Shown: positions 1 through 8,010, counted from the stretch's first letter. The stretch is DNA of 64,000 nucleotides from Bacteroidales bacterium UBA1756 (GCA_002314795.1 DCHI01000045.1:6403-70402); one strand, 5' to 3'. The notes: generated by a model not told the origin, from the sequence alone. Translations and numbers: made by a program.

Positions 1-897
1 GGGAACGCCGCTTTGCAACGCCTCCACGATCGGAATGCCGAAGCCTTCAAAAAAAGAGGGATAGAGGAACAACGTGGCTCCCTGATAGATAGCGGGGAAA
101 TCGGCAAAATCCTTTTTCGTAACAAAAACGACTTTGTTGTCTAAATGATGAGACGCGGCAAACGCTTTCAAAGAATCACCGCAGCCGTTGTCGGCGCCCA
201 CAATGACAAGTGGGAAGTCGATCTCTGCGGCGGCCATTGCTTTCAAGATAAGGATATGATTCTTGCGGGGTTCGAGGGCACCGACAGACAGCATATACTC
301 GGACGGAAGCCCGTATTTTTTTTGCACGGAGGCACGCTCGTCCGAAGAAGTTTTCCTCAAAAACATCGGGTGACAGCCCTGATAAACCACTACGATTTTT
401 TCTTCCGGAACGTGTGCCAACTCCACCAAATCACGGCGCGTCTGTTCACTCACCGCAATGATTTTGTCGGCGCGGGCACAGCTTCCCAAATATTTTTTCT
501 TATAGAAAAAGCGGTCAATAGCCGGATAGAGTTCGGGGAACTGGAGAAAAATCAGGTCGTGCATAGTCAGGACGGTTTTCACGCGCGTTCTTTCGATGCC
601 GACGGGAAGTTCGTGCGACAAACCGTGAAAAATGTCCAGGTTCCTTTTCTGAGATTCGGCTGCAAGACGGAAGGTTCTCCACAACGATGAGAATTTATTT
701 TGAAAAAAACCGTCAGGAAGAACGGTTGAACAATGTTCTGGAACTTCGAAGCCGATGGAGGCGTTCACCTTGGGCGTGAACAAAAAATAGTCGTTTTCCG
801 GATTTTGAGCTGCCAAAATGCGAAGGGTGTCACGGCTGTAGTTTCCCAAGCCGCGACTATTGTTGAAAGCCCGTTTTGCATCAAAACCAATTCTCAT
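1..897 (-). CDS. GT4-family glycosyltransferase, C-terminus cut by window edge
   Basis: Read on the minus strand from ATG at 897 the frame stays open for 299 codons to the window edge. The product starts MRIGFDAKRAFNNSRGLGNY, the glycine-rich acceptor loop of GT-B glycosyltransferases. It continues with VGALEPRKNH (start of the nucleotide-sugar domain) and ends in EGFGIPIVEALQSGVP, the conserved GT4 motif whose Glu residues hold the sugar nucleotide. About 60-80 C-terminal residues should lie beyond base 1. It probably transfers a sugar from an NDP-sugar to a cell-surface glycan at the cytoplasmic face of the inner membrane; donor and acceptor cannot be read. It is divergent from the MFS gene, with back-to-back promoters between them. 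Confidence 0.88.
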   Translation of the reverse strand, partial: MRIGFDAKRAFNNSRGLGNYSRDTLRILAAQNPENDYFLFTPKVNASIGFEVPEHCSTVLPDGFFQNKFSSLWRTFRLAAESQKRNLDIFHGLSHELPVGIERTRVKTVLTMHDLIFLQFPELYPAIDRFFYKKKYLGSCARADKIIAVSEQTRRDLVELAHVPEEKIVVVYQGCHPMFLRKTSSDERASVQKKYGLPSEYMLSVGALEPRKNHILILKAMAAAEIDFPLVIVGADNGCGDSLKAFAASHHLDNKVVFVTKKDFADFPAIYQGATLFLYPSFFEGFGIPIVEALQSGVP

Positions 898-910
898 ATC
901 AAAAACGGTG

Positions 911-919
911 GCAAAAGTA
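911..919 (-). promoter_or_regulatory. -7 promoter box for the glycosyltransferase
   Basis: Read on the minus strand this is TACTTTTGC, a good match to the Bacteroidetes primary-sigma -7 box TAnnTTTG. It lies 13 bp upstream of the ATG at 897. No clear -33 TTTG is seen at the expected distance. Confidence 0.6.
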
Positions 920-942
920 CGCAAATTTTCATAGAACTTTGC

Positions 943-950
943 TACCTTTG
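943..950 (+). promoter_or_regulatory. -7 promoter box for the MFS transporter
   Basis: TACCTTTG matches the Bacteroidetes -7 consensus. It leaves a leader of only about 20 nt before the GTG start at 976, and rules out starts farther upstream in the same frame. Confidence 0.6.
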
Positions 951-962
951 CCGCGGTAAAAC

Positions 963-968
963 AAGGAG
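963..968 (+). promoter_or_regulatory. Shine-Dalgarno sequence that sets a GTG start
   Basis: AAGGAG lies 7 nt before GTG 976. Strong Shine-Dalgarno sites are uncommon in this phylum, so this one is informative. It supports GTG 976 over the in-frame ATG near 1030 that begins MKVWMANFM. Confidence 0.6.
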
Positions 969-975
969 CAAATCC

Positions 976-2175
976 GTGCCACAAACAACTGAAAAAGAGA
1001 CGATTGAGCCATTATGGAACTCCAACTATATGAAAGTTTGGATGGCCAATTTTATGATTTTTTTCTCTTTTATGCTCCTCACGCCGCTTCTACCGCTTTA
1101 CCTGAAAGAGACTTTCGGAGCCAGCAAAGACACCATCGGGCTCGTACTGAGCGGGTACGCACTGACGGCACTCATCATCCGTCCCTTCAGCGGTTTTTTT
1201 GTAGATAGCTTCCCCCGAAAAAGAGTTCTGTTAATCTGTTACTTTCTGTTTTTCAGTTTTTTCGCCGGTTACATCGTATCGGGAAGTCTGCTGCTATTTG
1301 CCATCGTTCGGACGCTGCACGGCGCGCCGATGGGTGCCACTACCGTATCGAACAGCACGGTTGCCATTGACGTGTTGCATCCGTCACGAAGGGCGGAAGG
1401 AATTGGTTACTACGGACTTAGCAACAACATTGCTTCAGCGATTGCGCCAGCTTTTGCCATTTATCTGTTACAAAGGACGGGCAGTTACACCCTGCTTTTT
1501 TGGATTGCGCTGTTGGCAGCCGGCGGCGGTTTCGCCATCAATAGCACACTGCACTTGGCGCCGAGGGAACTGACCAAAGACAAACCGAAGCTGTCACTTG
1601 ACCGGTTCTTTTTACTAAAAGGTTGGAGCGAATGTTTAGTGATGATTTGCCATTCGTTTGCGTACGGAGTGGTTTCCACCTACGTAGCCATTTACGGAAA
1701 AGAGGAGTTGGGAGTTTCAAGCGGCACGGGCGTGTTTTTCGCACTTTTATCCCTTGGGCTCATCCTTTCGCGTCTCATCGGAGGACCATCGTTAAGCAAA
1801 GGGCGGGTGGCGCAAAACGCGGCGGTCGGATTAGGAGTCACATTGGGCGGGTATCTGCTTTTTTCGGCGGTTCATCAGCTGTGGGCGTATTACGTCGCCG
1901 CCTTCATCATCGGCTTGGGAAGCGGGCATATGTATCCGGCCTTCCAGATGATGTTCATCAACTTGGCGCCACACACGCAGCGGGGAACTGCCAATTCCAC
2001 GTTGTTTATTTCGTGGGATACGGGCTTGGGACTCGGCGTACTCGCGGGCGGAATTCTTTCGGAAACCCTTGGCTACCACGCGGCTTTCTGGGCGGCGACG
2101 GCGGCATACCTTGCGGGGACGGTCGGATTTTTCGGGTACGTATTTCGCCATTTTCAGCAAAATAAATTGAGATAA
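976..2175 (+). CDS. Major facilitator superfamily transporter
   Basis: From GTG 976 the protein is 399 residues, a normal length for a 12-helix MFS carrier. The first helix begins near residue 20. The helix 2-3 loop holds GFFVDSFPRKRVL, equivalent to the MFS A-motif (GxLaDrxGrkxxl), and the second half repeats a related loop near residues 255-265 (GGPSLSKGRVAQNA). A stretch of alternating helices and short loops runs to the C-terminus. The frame remains open back to 733, but the promoter at 943-950 and the AAGGAG site at 963-968 fix the later start. It is likely an inner-membrane sugar or drug efflux-type permease; the substrate cannot be told. The gene appears monocistronic and divergent from the glycosyltransferase. 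Confidence 0.85.
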   Translation: MPQTTEKETIEPLWNSNYMKVWMANFMIFFSFMLLTPLLPLYLKETFGASKDTIGLVLSGYALTALIIRPFSGFFVDSFPRKRVLLICYFLFFSFFAGYIVSGSLLLFAIVRTLHGAPMGATTVSNSTVAIDVLHPSRRAEGIGYYGLSNNIASAIAPAFAIYLLQRTGSYTLLFWIALLAAGGGFAINSTLHLAPRELTKDKPKLSLDRFFLLKGWSECLVMICHSFAYGVVSTYVAIYGKEELGVSSGTGVFFALLSLGLILSRLIGGPSLSKGRVAQNAAVGLGVTLGGYLLFSAVHQLWAYYVAAFIIGLGSGHMYPAFQMMFINLAPHTQRGTANSTLFISWDTGLGLGVLAGGILSETLGYHAAFWAATAAYLAGTVGFFGYVFRHFQQNKLR

Positions 2176-2337
2176 GTTGTGCATTTTTTGACAATAAATT
2201 CCGAATTTCATCCAAATCAATCAGAAAAAAACACCTGACAAGCGCACAATAATGCGAAAAATTTAGTTATAATTTATTATAAAACAATGAATTATAAAAA
2301 ATAATAATATATTCTGCAAAACTATTGATTATTTTTC

Positions 2338-2345
2338 TATTTTTG
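2338..2345 (+). promoter_or_regulatory. -7 promoter box for tRNA-Glu
   Basis: TATTTTTG, about 22 bp upstream of the mature tRNA 5' end, preceded by a very A+T-rich tract (2250-2335). Confidence 0.6.
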
Positions 2346-2366
2346 CACACTCGTTTCAAGCGACTT

Positions 2367-2440
2367 GCTGGATTCGTCTAGTGGCCCAGGACGTCAGGTT
2401 TTCATCCTGAAGATCGGGGGTTCGACTCCCCCATCCAGTA
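2367..2440 (+). tRNA. tRNA-Glu (anticodon TTC)
   Basis: A full cloverleaf can be drawn. The acceptor stem is GCTGGAT/ATCCAGT, the D arm is GTCTAGTGGCCCAGGAC, the anticodon stem is TCAGG/CCTGA around loop TTTTCAT (anticodon TTC), and the T arm is GGGGG/CCCCC around TTCGACT. The D-arm and anticodon-arm sequences are typical of bacterial tRNA-Glu. The first acceptor pair is a G-T (G-U) wobble. The 3' end reads A then CA, so CCA is not fully encoded and must be added by the CCA-adding enzyme. Confidence 0.95.
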
Positions 2441-2442
2441 CA

Positions 2443-2472
2443 AAAAAAGCTTCCCGAATGGAAGCTTTTTTT
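2443..2472 (+). terminator. Intrinsic terminator after tRNA-Glu
   Basis: Perfect 12-bp stem (2443-2454 with 2460-2471) around a 5-nt loop. The 3' arm itself ends in the T tract. It begins 3 nt after the tRNA. Confidence 0.85.
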
Positions 2473-2529
2473 GTTTTATCCCGTTTAAGTTTTTTTACCA
2501 AAATCTCTTTGATTTACAATAAAAAAGAG

Positions 2530-2537
2530 TACTTTTG
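2530..2537 (+). promoter_or_regulatory. -7 promoter box for the membrane pyrophosphatase
   Basis: TACTTTTG followed by CAGCC matches the Bacteroidetes -7 box. The leader to the ATG at 2598 is about 55 nt. Confidence 0.6.
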
Positions 2538-2597
2538 CAGCCCGTTTCTAACGGGGTGTGGAAATTTGTAAATTATTAAAATACAATATATTACATT

Positions 2598-5000
2598 ATG
2601 AAGAAAAGATTGTTTATGGCGGCAATGCTGCTCTGTCCTTTGCTTTTGAGTGCCAGTGAGGCCGATTTGACCTTGCCGGACTTCACCCAAGTCAGCTTTT
2701 TTAATGGAGCACTCACCGGAAAATCTCTCCTCCTCTGGGGTGCCATCATCGTGATCATCGGACTGCTGTTCGGACTTTTACAAGCCCTTCGAATCCGCAG
2801 AAAACCCGTCCACAATTCTATGAAAAAAGTGGCGGAAACCATTTATGAAACTTGCAAAACCTATCTGCTTCAGCAGGGAAAATTCCTGCTTATTCTGTTC
2901 GCCATCATCGGTGCCATCATCTGTTTCTACTTCGGTTTTCTGAACGGCAAGTCATTTCCGCAGGTGCTCACCATTTTGTTATGGACCATCTTGGGAATCA
3001 GCGGCTCGTACGTGGTTGCCTGGTTCGGTATCCGCATCAACACCTTTGCCAATAGCCGCACCTCCTTCGCCTCTTTGCAAGGCAAGCCGTGGCCCGTTGT
3101 CTCCCTTCCGTTGCAATCCGGAATGAGCGTCGGTTTGTTGCTGATTACCATTGAGTTATTATTGATGTTGGTGATTCTGCTTTTCATTCCCGCCGAAAGT
3201 GCCGGCGCGTGCCTCATCGGATTCGCTATCGGTGAATCCTTGGGTGCCAGCGCCTTGCGTATTGCAGGTGGTATTTTCACCAAGATTGCCGACATCGGTT
3301 CCGACTTGATGAAGGTTATTTTCAAGATTGGGGAAGATGACCCGAGAAACCCGGGCGTTATCGCCGATTGTACCGGTGACAACGCAGGCGACAGCGTCGG
3401 TCCTACCGCCGATGGTTTTGAAACGTATGGTGTTACCGGCGTCGCACTCATATCATTTATCATTCTCGCCGTTCCTTCCGTCGAATTGCAAGCCCTCCTC
3501 ATCGTCTGGATTTTCGCTATGCGCATCTTGATGGTTTTCACCTCTTTGGTTTCCTACGGCATCAATGATGTCATTTCCAAAATCAAATACAAAGAATCCA
3601 ACAATTTCAACTTCGAAAGTCCGCTCACCTCTTTGGTGTGGATTACCTCCATCGTTTCCATTCTGGTGACTTTCGCAATCAGTTATCTTTTAATGAACAA
3701 CTACGGTTTTGCTGCGGAGGGTTCCGTCTCAGCAAGCATTTCCGGTGATATGTGGTGGCGTCTTGCTTCCATCATCAGTTTGGGAACATTGGCCGCCGCC
3801 GTTATTCCCGAATTGACGAAAGCGTTCACCAGTTCCAACTCCCGCCACGTTCAAGAAGTGGTGACGGCTTCTCGCGAAGGCGGCGCCTCGCTGACCATTT
3901 TGTCAGGTATGGTCGCCGGCAACTTCAGCGCATTCTGGAAAGGTATCGTGATGGTTGGATTGATGTTCGCCGCATTCTTCTTCTCTGCCTCCGGTCTTGA
4001 AATCTTCGGCACGTATTATGCTATTTTCGCTTTCGGTTTGGTTGCTTTCGGTTTCCTCGGTATGGGTCCTGTTACCATCGCTGTTGACAGTTACGGACCG
4101 GTTACCGACAATGCCCAATCCGTTTTTGAACTTTCACAGATTGAACGTATTCCCGCCATCAAGTCCGAAATTGAAAAAGACTATGGTTTTGTTCCGGATT
4201 TTGAAAAAGGTAAATATTTCTTGGAAGCCAACGATGGTGCTGGCAATACTTTCAAAGCAACGGCCAAGCCCGTTTTGATTGGTACGGCTGTCGTAGGTGC
4301 TACCACGATGATTTTCGCCATCATCTTGTTGCTCAACAGTCTGGGACTTTTGAATCTCAGTTTGACGGATGCGCCTGTCATCCTCGGATTGATTACCGGT
4401 GGCGCGGTTATCTTCTGGTTTAGCGGCGCTTCTATGCAAGCCGTCACGACGGGTGCTTATCGTGCCGTGGAATTCATCAAGAAGAATCTCAACCTCAACA
4501 AGACCGAGGCCGACATCGAAGACTCGAAAACGGTGGTCAAAATCTGTACGCGCTATGCCCAACAGGGAATGTGGAACATTTTTGCCGTCATTTTCTGTCT
4601 GACCTTGGCCTTCGCCTTTTTCGATCCGAACTTCTTCGTCGCCTACTTGATTTCCATCGCCATTTTCGGACTTTTCCAAGCCATTTATATGGCCAATGCC
4701 GGTGGCGCGTGGGATAACGCCAAAAAGGTTGTAGAAGTTGACTTGAAAGAGAAAAATACTGATTTACACGCTGCTACTGTTATTGGAGATACCGTCGGCG
4801 ACCCGTACAAAGACACCTCCTCCGTGGCAATGAATCCCATCATCAAATTCTCCACGCTGTTTGGAATGTTGGCGGTTGAAATCGCCGTGGTGATGAAAAT
4901 GGCTGAAACCGACTACACTCCGTACATCGGTGCCTTCTTCCTCATCGTTGGCCTCTTCTTCGTTTACAGATCCTTCTACGGAATGAGAATTAAAAATTAA
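2598..5000 (+). CDS. hppA: Membrane-bound ion-pumping pyrophosphatase
   Basis: 800 residues and about 16 membrane helices. The protein hydrolyses pyrophosphate and pumps H+ and/or Na+ across the cytoplasmic membrane. The substrate site is clear: EDDPRNPGVIADCTGDNAGD (about 247-266), then ADGFETYG (271-278), YGPVTDNAQS (500-509), and GDTVGDPYKDTSS near the C-terminus, which together carry the Asp/Lys residues that bind Mg-PPi. A short hydrophobic leader (1-20) precedes helix 1. The loop after FELSQIERIP carries an insertion compared with the common family. The K+-selectivity position reads GNTFKA (Lys554); in characterised members Lys here goes with K+ independence and Ala with K+ dependence. 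That inference, and the ion pumped, are not proven. The start at 2598 is the first ATG after the promoter. Confidence 0.95.
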   Translation: MKKRLFMAAMLLCPLLLSASEADLTLPDFTQVSFFNGALTGKSLLLWGAIIVIIGLLFGLLQALRIRRKPVHNSMKKVAETIYETCKTYLLQQGKFLLILFAIIGAIICFYFGFLNGKSFPQVLTILLWTILGISGSYVVAWFGIRINTFANSRTSFASLQGKPWPVVSLPLQSGMSVGLLLITIELLLMLVILLFIPAESAGACLIGFAIGESLGASALRIAGGIFTKIADIGSDLMKVIFKIGEDDPRNPGVIADCTGDNAGDSVGPTADGFETYGVTGVALISFIILAVPSVELQALLIVWIFAMRILMVFTSLVSYGINDVISKIKYKESNNFNFESPLTSLVWITSIVSILVTFAISYLLMNNYGFAAEGSVSASISGDMWWRLASIISLGTLAAAVIPELTKAFTSSNSRHVQEVVTASREGGASLTILSGMVAGNFSAFWKGIVMVGLMFAAFFFSASGLEIFGTYYAIFAFGLVAFGFLGMGPVTIAVDSYGPVTDNAQSVFELSQIERIPAIKSEIEKDYGFVPDFEKGKYFLEANDGAGNTFKATAKPVLIGTAVVGATTMIFAIILLLNSLGLLNLSLTDAPVILGLITGGAVIFWFSGASMQAVTTGAYRAVEFIKKNLNLNKTEADIEDSKTVVKICTRYAQQGMWNIFAVIFCLTLAFAFFDPNFFVAYLISIAIFGLFQAIYMANAGGAWDNAKKVVEVDLKEKNTDLHAATVIGDTVGDPYKDTSSVAMNPIIKFSTLFGMLAVEIAVVMKMAETDYTPYIGAFFLIVGLFFVYRSFYGMRIKN

Positions 5001-5020
5001 TTTACTGATAATCAAGAATT

Positions 5021-5191
5021 ATGGATAATAACATTAAAGTTAAAATCGACGAGGTTCTTCAGGAGATTTCACAAATCAATGACCTCAACCAAAAAGTGGA
5101 TATTCTCACCTATATGCAGCAGCAATCGGGATTTATGCTCTGGCAATTGGAAGAAGATCTTCACGTGGACCAGAATATGAAAAACATATAG
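5021..5191 (+). CDS. Small conserved-looking protein of unknown function (56 aa)
   Basis: ATG 5021 to TAG 5191 encodes 56 residues starting MDNNIKVKIDEVLQEISQIN and ending in an acidic, amphipathic stretch. The middle (DLNQKVDILTYMQQQSGFML) looks helical. There are no Cys residues and no signal peptide. It sits 20 nt after hppA and immediately before a strong terminator at 5218-5247, so it fits as the last gene of the hppA transcript. I do not recognise the family. The position between hppA and the terminator and the protein-like composition are the only support. Confidence 0.55.
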   Translation: MDNNIKVKIDEVLQEISQINDLNQKVDILTYMQQQSGFMLWQLEEDLHVDQNMKNI

Positions 5192-5217
5192 TTTCAGTTT
5201 TTAGACACAAACAACAA

Positions 5218-5247
5218 GGGCTCCATATTTCTGTGGGGCCTTTTTTT
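5218..5247 (+). terminator. Intrinsic terminator of the hppA transcript
   Basis: Stem GGCTCCA (5219-5225) with TGGGGCC (5234-5240), one T-G wobble, followed by seven T. Confidence 0.8.
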
Positions 5248-5309
5248 GTGTTACGTTCTTAAAGTTTGTAAAGTGGTGGGCTTTTGAGACCGAGACTTAG
5301 AAAATCAAT

Positions 5310-5759
5310 CTAATTTTCTAAATAGACCGTGATTTCGTACGGAGCATCTACGTCGGTGAAATACTCGTTAACATATTCGGATTCACGAATATAGTCCTTC
5401 AGTTCGTTTTTGGTGAAACGATAGGAATTAAGGCCGATTCCTTTGTGACTGGATAACTCTTTCATATCCAAGTCAATGTTTCTGTTTTTTTGAGAAAAAT
5501 CGGGGGTGAGATAGACGAACCCCTTCGCCTTGAATTTGAGGGAGATGGTAGGGTCGGAGCAGGTAGCTTTCGTTCTTCCTTCTGGAAGATTGATGCACTC
5601 AACGGAATAGTCCAATACCACCTCATACTCTCGGGAAAAAGTGAGAACACACCAAATGAGCGCACTGATTCCTAAGCAGATAAAAAAAGTCAAGGAGGGC
5701 AACTGAACGCGCTGCCCTACCTTGTTTGCAATACCATTGTTATTTTTTGTTGGCTTCAT
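5310..5759 (-). CDS. YbbR-like domain protein
   Basis: 149 residues from ATG 5759. A single N-terminal membrane anchor (about 25-42, LTFFICLGISALIWCVLTFS) is followed by one YbbR-like beta-rich domain, with the segment IWCVLTFSREYE typical of the family entry. YbbR/CdaR proteins usually have several such domains; Bacteroidetes homologs are often short. The role here is unknown, though in Firmicutes CdaR modulates a diadenylate cyclase. The start overlaps the yajC end by 20 nt. An upstream in-frame TTG at 5768 is possible but weaker. It is the last gene of a nusB-DUF1573-yajC-ybbR run on the minus strand. Confidence 0.75.
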   Translation of the reverse strand: MKPTKNNNGIANKVGQRVQLPSLTFFICLGISALIWCVLTFSREYEVVLDYSVECINLPEGRTKATCSDPTISLKFKAKGFVYLTPDFSQKNRNIDLDMKELSSHKGIGLNSYRFTKNELKDYIRESEYVNEYFTDVDAPYEITVYLEN

Positions 5760-6066
5760 TCTCGTCAATGGCTATAGCTGCCTTTTCAACTTTGAGTTTG
5801 ACGCCGTCTTCTACTTCGATAATGAAAGTAGTGTCTTGGACATCACTGATTTTTCCGTGAATACCACCGATGGTTACTACGTGGTCGCCACGTTTGAGGG
5901 CCTCGCGAGCTTCCTGGACTTTTTTCTGTTTCTTCTGTTGCGGACGAATCATAAAGAGCCAGAAGATGAGGATGATGGCTACGAAGAAAATAAGCATTTG
6001 CCAGCTACCGCCGCCCGAAGCTTGTCCTTCAGCGGGCTGAGCCATTAATAAAAAAAGATTGTTCAT
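5740..6066 (-). CDS. yajC: Sec translocon accessory subunit YajC
   Basis: 108 residues. One membrane helix (about 22-40) is followed by the family signature FMIRPQQKKQKK and then a small conserved domain with LKRGDHVVTIGGIHGKI, all diagnostic of YajC. YajC associates with SecDF-YidC at the inner membrane. The N-terminus before the helix (MAQPAEGQASGGG) is a flexible, small-residue segment common in Bacteroidetes YajC. It is 31 nt downstream of the DUF1573 gene and overlaps ybbR. Confidence 0.95.
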   Translation of the reverse strand: MNNLFLLMAQPAEGQASGGGSWQMLIFFVAIILIFWLFMIRPQQKKQKKVQEAREALKRGDHVVTIGGIHGKISDVQDTTFIIEVEDGVKLKVEKAAIAIDENEANKK

Positions 6067-6097
6067 TCTAAAAAATATTTAAGGTGAATAAATGTGA

Positions 6098-6544
6098 TTA
6101 CGGGATTTGTACGTCCGCACTGATTTTCAAGAGGGTGCGGGTAGGATAGGTGTTGGCCGCAATTGTTACCACATTGGTGGTAGGACCTTTCTTGGTTTTG
6201 GAATCGAAAGTGACTTTGATTTCAGACGTTTCCCCGGGCTTGATGGGCGCTTTCGGTGGCGTAGATGTGGTGCAACCGCAGGAGGCGTGTGCCGAGCTGA
6301 TGATGAGGTCGGACTTGCCGGTGTTGGTGAACACGAACACGTGGCTCAGGCGTTCCCCTTGCATTACTTTGCCAAAATCATATTCGGTCTCCTTGAATTC
6401 AATCTTGGGACCGTTTTCGTCTTTCACAACAACCTCGCCGCCTTCAGCAGTGGCGGGATTGTGAACGACCGGCTCTTTGGAACCGCAATTGGCAAACAGG
6501 GTAAGAAAAAGTGCAAAGACAATAAGCTTGTATAAAGATTTCAT
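6098..6544 (-). CDS. DUF1573 lipoprotein
   Basis: 148 residues. A lipoprotein signal ends FALFLTLFANC with the lipidated Cys at 20. The rest is a DUF1573 immunoglobulin-like fold: IEFKETEYDFGKVMQGERLS, then FTNTGKSDLIISSAHASCGC, then PIKPGETSEIKVTFDS. The SCGCT motif is the family hallmark. It is anchored in the envelope; function is unknown. It is 13 nt downstream of nusB in the same run, an arrangement common in Bacteroidales. Confidence 0.9.
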   Translation of the reverse strand: MKSLYKLIVFALFLTLFANCGSKEPVVHNPATAEGGEVVVKDENGPKIEFKETEYDFGKVMQGERLSHVFVFTNTGKSDLIISSAHASCGCTTSTPPKAPIKPGETSEIKVTFDSKTKKGPTTNVVTIAANTYPTRTLLKISADVQIP

Positions 6545-6557
6545 TTCGTATTGAACT

Positions 6558-7514
6558 TTATTTCAAAGATTGATTTAACAACCCACGCCCCATCTTGTTC
6601 AGCTTTCCGGAATCACGCAGGTCGTTGGCGATTTTGTCAATCATCCCGTTGATGAACGTACCGCTCTTGTCAGATCCGTACGTTTTGGCAATTTCAATGT
6701 ATTCGTTGATGGTGACTTTTACCGGAATGCTCGGAAACTCCAGCAATTCGCAAAGGGCCATCTTCATCAAGATCATATCCGTTCCGATGATTCGTTCCGC
6801 TTCCCAGTTGTGAAGTTTCTTTTCAATTGTGGCAAAGTATTCCTTGTCGTTGACAACTGTTTTCTTGAAAAGCGTTTGGTAGAATTTCACATCTTCCGCT
6901 TCATCTTTATATAAAGGAGAAATTTCCACCTGCTCGTGAGACGCCTTCCAGAAAGTGATGTTTTGATAGACGAGCAAGAGCGCATCGTTGAAGTCGTCGA
7001 ACCAGTGGGCGTATTTTTCTTCAAAGAACCAATGGAGCAATTTGCTTTCTGCCAAAACTTTTTCAATGATGGCCAAAACCAATTCTTTGTCTGCTTTGTA
7101 GGACGGCGTTTCGGCATTCATACAAACTTCGTATTCCGGGAGTTTCGTGATTTCGGAATAAATCTGAGAAATCAGTTCCACTTGGGAACTCCAGTTGACG
7201 TGAAGTTTGTTCCATTTTTTCCGAAGCTCCTCATTTTCTTCCATTTGCTTGATGACCAAGTTGTCAACGAAGCGGGTGTTCGGGTTGAGGTCTTCCGGTG
7301 TGGGAAAGTTTTTGTTCTTACGCTCCTCGAATTTCGCTGTCACATAGTCTTTTATTTCAGGAAAAATAGAGAAGAAATAGAAAGAAAGGTTACTACAATT
7401 CTCAATGGATTTATCTAATTTTTTCAAGCCGTCGGGAATGCTTTCCGTTGGATTTGCACCACGTGCGTAAAGGGCCTGCATTACCTTGATTCGCAAATAT
7501 CTCCTACTAATCAT
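6558..7514 (-). CDS. nusB: Transcription antitermination factor NusB (long Bacteroidetes form)
   Basis: 318 residues from ATG 7514. The N-terminus MISRRYLRIKVMQALYA matches the NusB start (RR..R..a.q.LYa). The C-terminal part, about residues 210-310, carries the NusB RNA-binding helices with AERIIGTDMILMKMALCELL and KVTINEYIEIAKTYGSDKSG. About 170 residues between the two are an insert absent from E. coli NusB but normal for Bacteroidetes. NusB joins NusE on boxA RNA for rRNA antitermination. The frame continues seven codons upstream, but those lack an ATG near the promoter at 7532-7540, so 7514 is chosen. First gene of the four-gene operon. Confidence 0.92.
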   Translation of the reverse strand: MISRRYLRIKVMQALYARGANPTESIPDGLKKLDKSIENCSNLSFYFFSIFPEIKDYVTAKFEERKNKNFPTPEDLNPNTRFVDNLVIKQMEENEELRKKWNKLHVNWSSQVELISQIYSEITKLPEYEVCMNAETPSYKADKELVLAIIEKVLAESKLLHWFFEEKYAHWFDDFNDALLLVYQNITFWKASHEQVEISPLYKDEAEDVKFYQTLFKKTVVNDKEYFATIEKKLHNWEAERIIGTDMILMKMALCELLEFPSIPVKVTINEYIEIAKTYGSDKSGTFINGMIDKIANDLRDSGKLNKMGRGLLNQSLK

Positions 7515-7531
7515 ATTATAAAAATTGGGGT

Positions 7532-7540
7532 GCAAAAATA
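7532..7540 (-). promoter_or_regulatory. -7 promoter box for the nusB operon
   Basis: TATTTTTGC on the minus strand, about 18 bp before the nusB ATG. The 9-bp-period repeat block at 7551-7609 lies directly upstream, leaving a 10-bp gap. Confidence 0.6.
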
Positions 7541-7550
7541 CGATTTAATA

Positions 7551-7609
7551 GTTTATAAAGTTTTTAAAGTTTGTAAAGTTTATAAAGTTCGTAAAGTTTA
7601 TAAAGTTTG
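7551..7609. repeat. 9-bp-period tandem repeat (GTTTATAAA/GTTTGTAAA type)
   Basis: About six degenerate copies of a 9-mer related to GTTTRTAAA on the plus strand, that is ACTTTAYAA read toward nusB. Similar blocks occur at 21562-21606, 28785-28847, 31835-31870 and 42990-43073. Confidence 0.8.
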
Positions 7610-7678
7610 CAGGGGGAGCAGAGGGGGTGGAGAATATTTAAAAAAAGTGAAAGCGAGTTTCTCCGTATGTTTTTTTTG

Positions 7679-7686
7679 TAATTTTG
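7679..7686 (+). promoter_or_regulatory. -7 promoter box for the small lipoprotein
   Basis: TAATTTTG followed by CCGC, about 60 bp before the ATG at 7748. Confidence 0.6.
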
Positions 7687-7747
7687 CCGCACTTTTCAAT
7701 GAAGAAAAGTTTTTTTGTATTTAACAACGTTTTTAAATTCTATCACT

Positions 7748-7987
7748 ATGAAGAAAGTTTTTGCAGTTGCCGTTGTTGCTTTGGCAGGCGTAATGTTTTT
7801 TGCTTCTTGTGGCAAAAAATGTGTTTGTACTCGTTATGAAGATGGTAAGAAGATTGTTGCTACCAATTCAGACAACACTCGCTATTTCGACAAGGGTGCT
7901 TGTACACAACAATCCGTATCATCATACCAAGGATATTCCTACGTTACCGATGGAAAATTGGTTGACGTTGAAATCAAATGCAAATAA
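7748..7987 (+). CDS. Small Cys-rich lipoprotein of unknown function
   Basis: 79 residues from ATG 7748. A lipoprotein signal (MKKVFAVAVVALAGVMFFAS) places the lipidated Cys at 21. The mature part opens CGKKCVCTRYEDGKK and has two further Cys (in KGACTQQ and at the penultimate residue), so four Cys besides the anchor Cys. The frame opens 11 codons earlier, but the MKK start has a normal signal-peptide N-region. It has its own promoter and a strong terminator, so it is probably monocistronic. I do not recognise the family. Confidence 0.8.
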   Translation: MKKVFAVAVVALAGVMFFASCGKKCVCTRYEDGKKIVATNSDNTRYFDKGACTQQSVSSYQGYSYVTDGKLVDVEIKCK

Positions 7988-8010
7988 TCATTTTTTGATT
8001 ATATTTTTTA

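Noticed and set aside
145..690. Plus-strand open frame across the glycosyltransferase
   Set aside because: It is antisense to the glycosyltransferase reading frame, which carries clear GT4 motifs; the plus-strand product has none.
6107..6535. Plus-strand frame of 142 codons
   Set aside because: It lies wholly antisense to the DUF1573 lipoprotein gene, whose lipobox and SCGC motif are convincing.
7530..7724. Plus-strand 64-codon frame rich in KVYKVCKV
   Set aside because: The residues come from translating the 9-bp repeat in frame; there is no separate start signal and it overlaps the nusB promoter.
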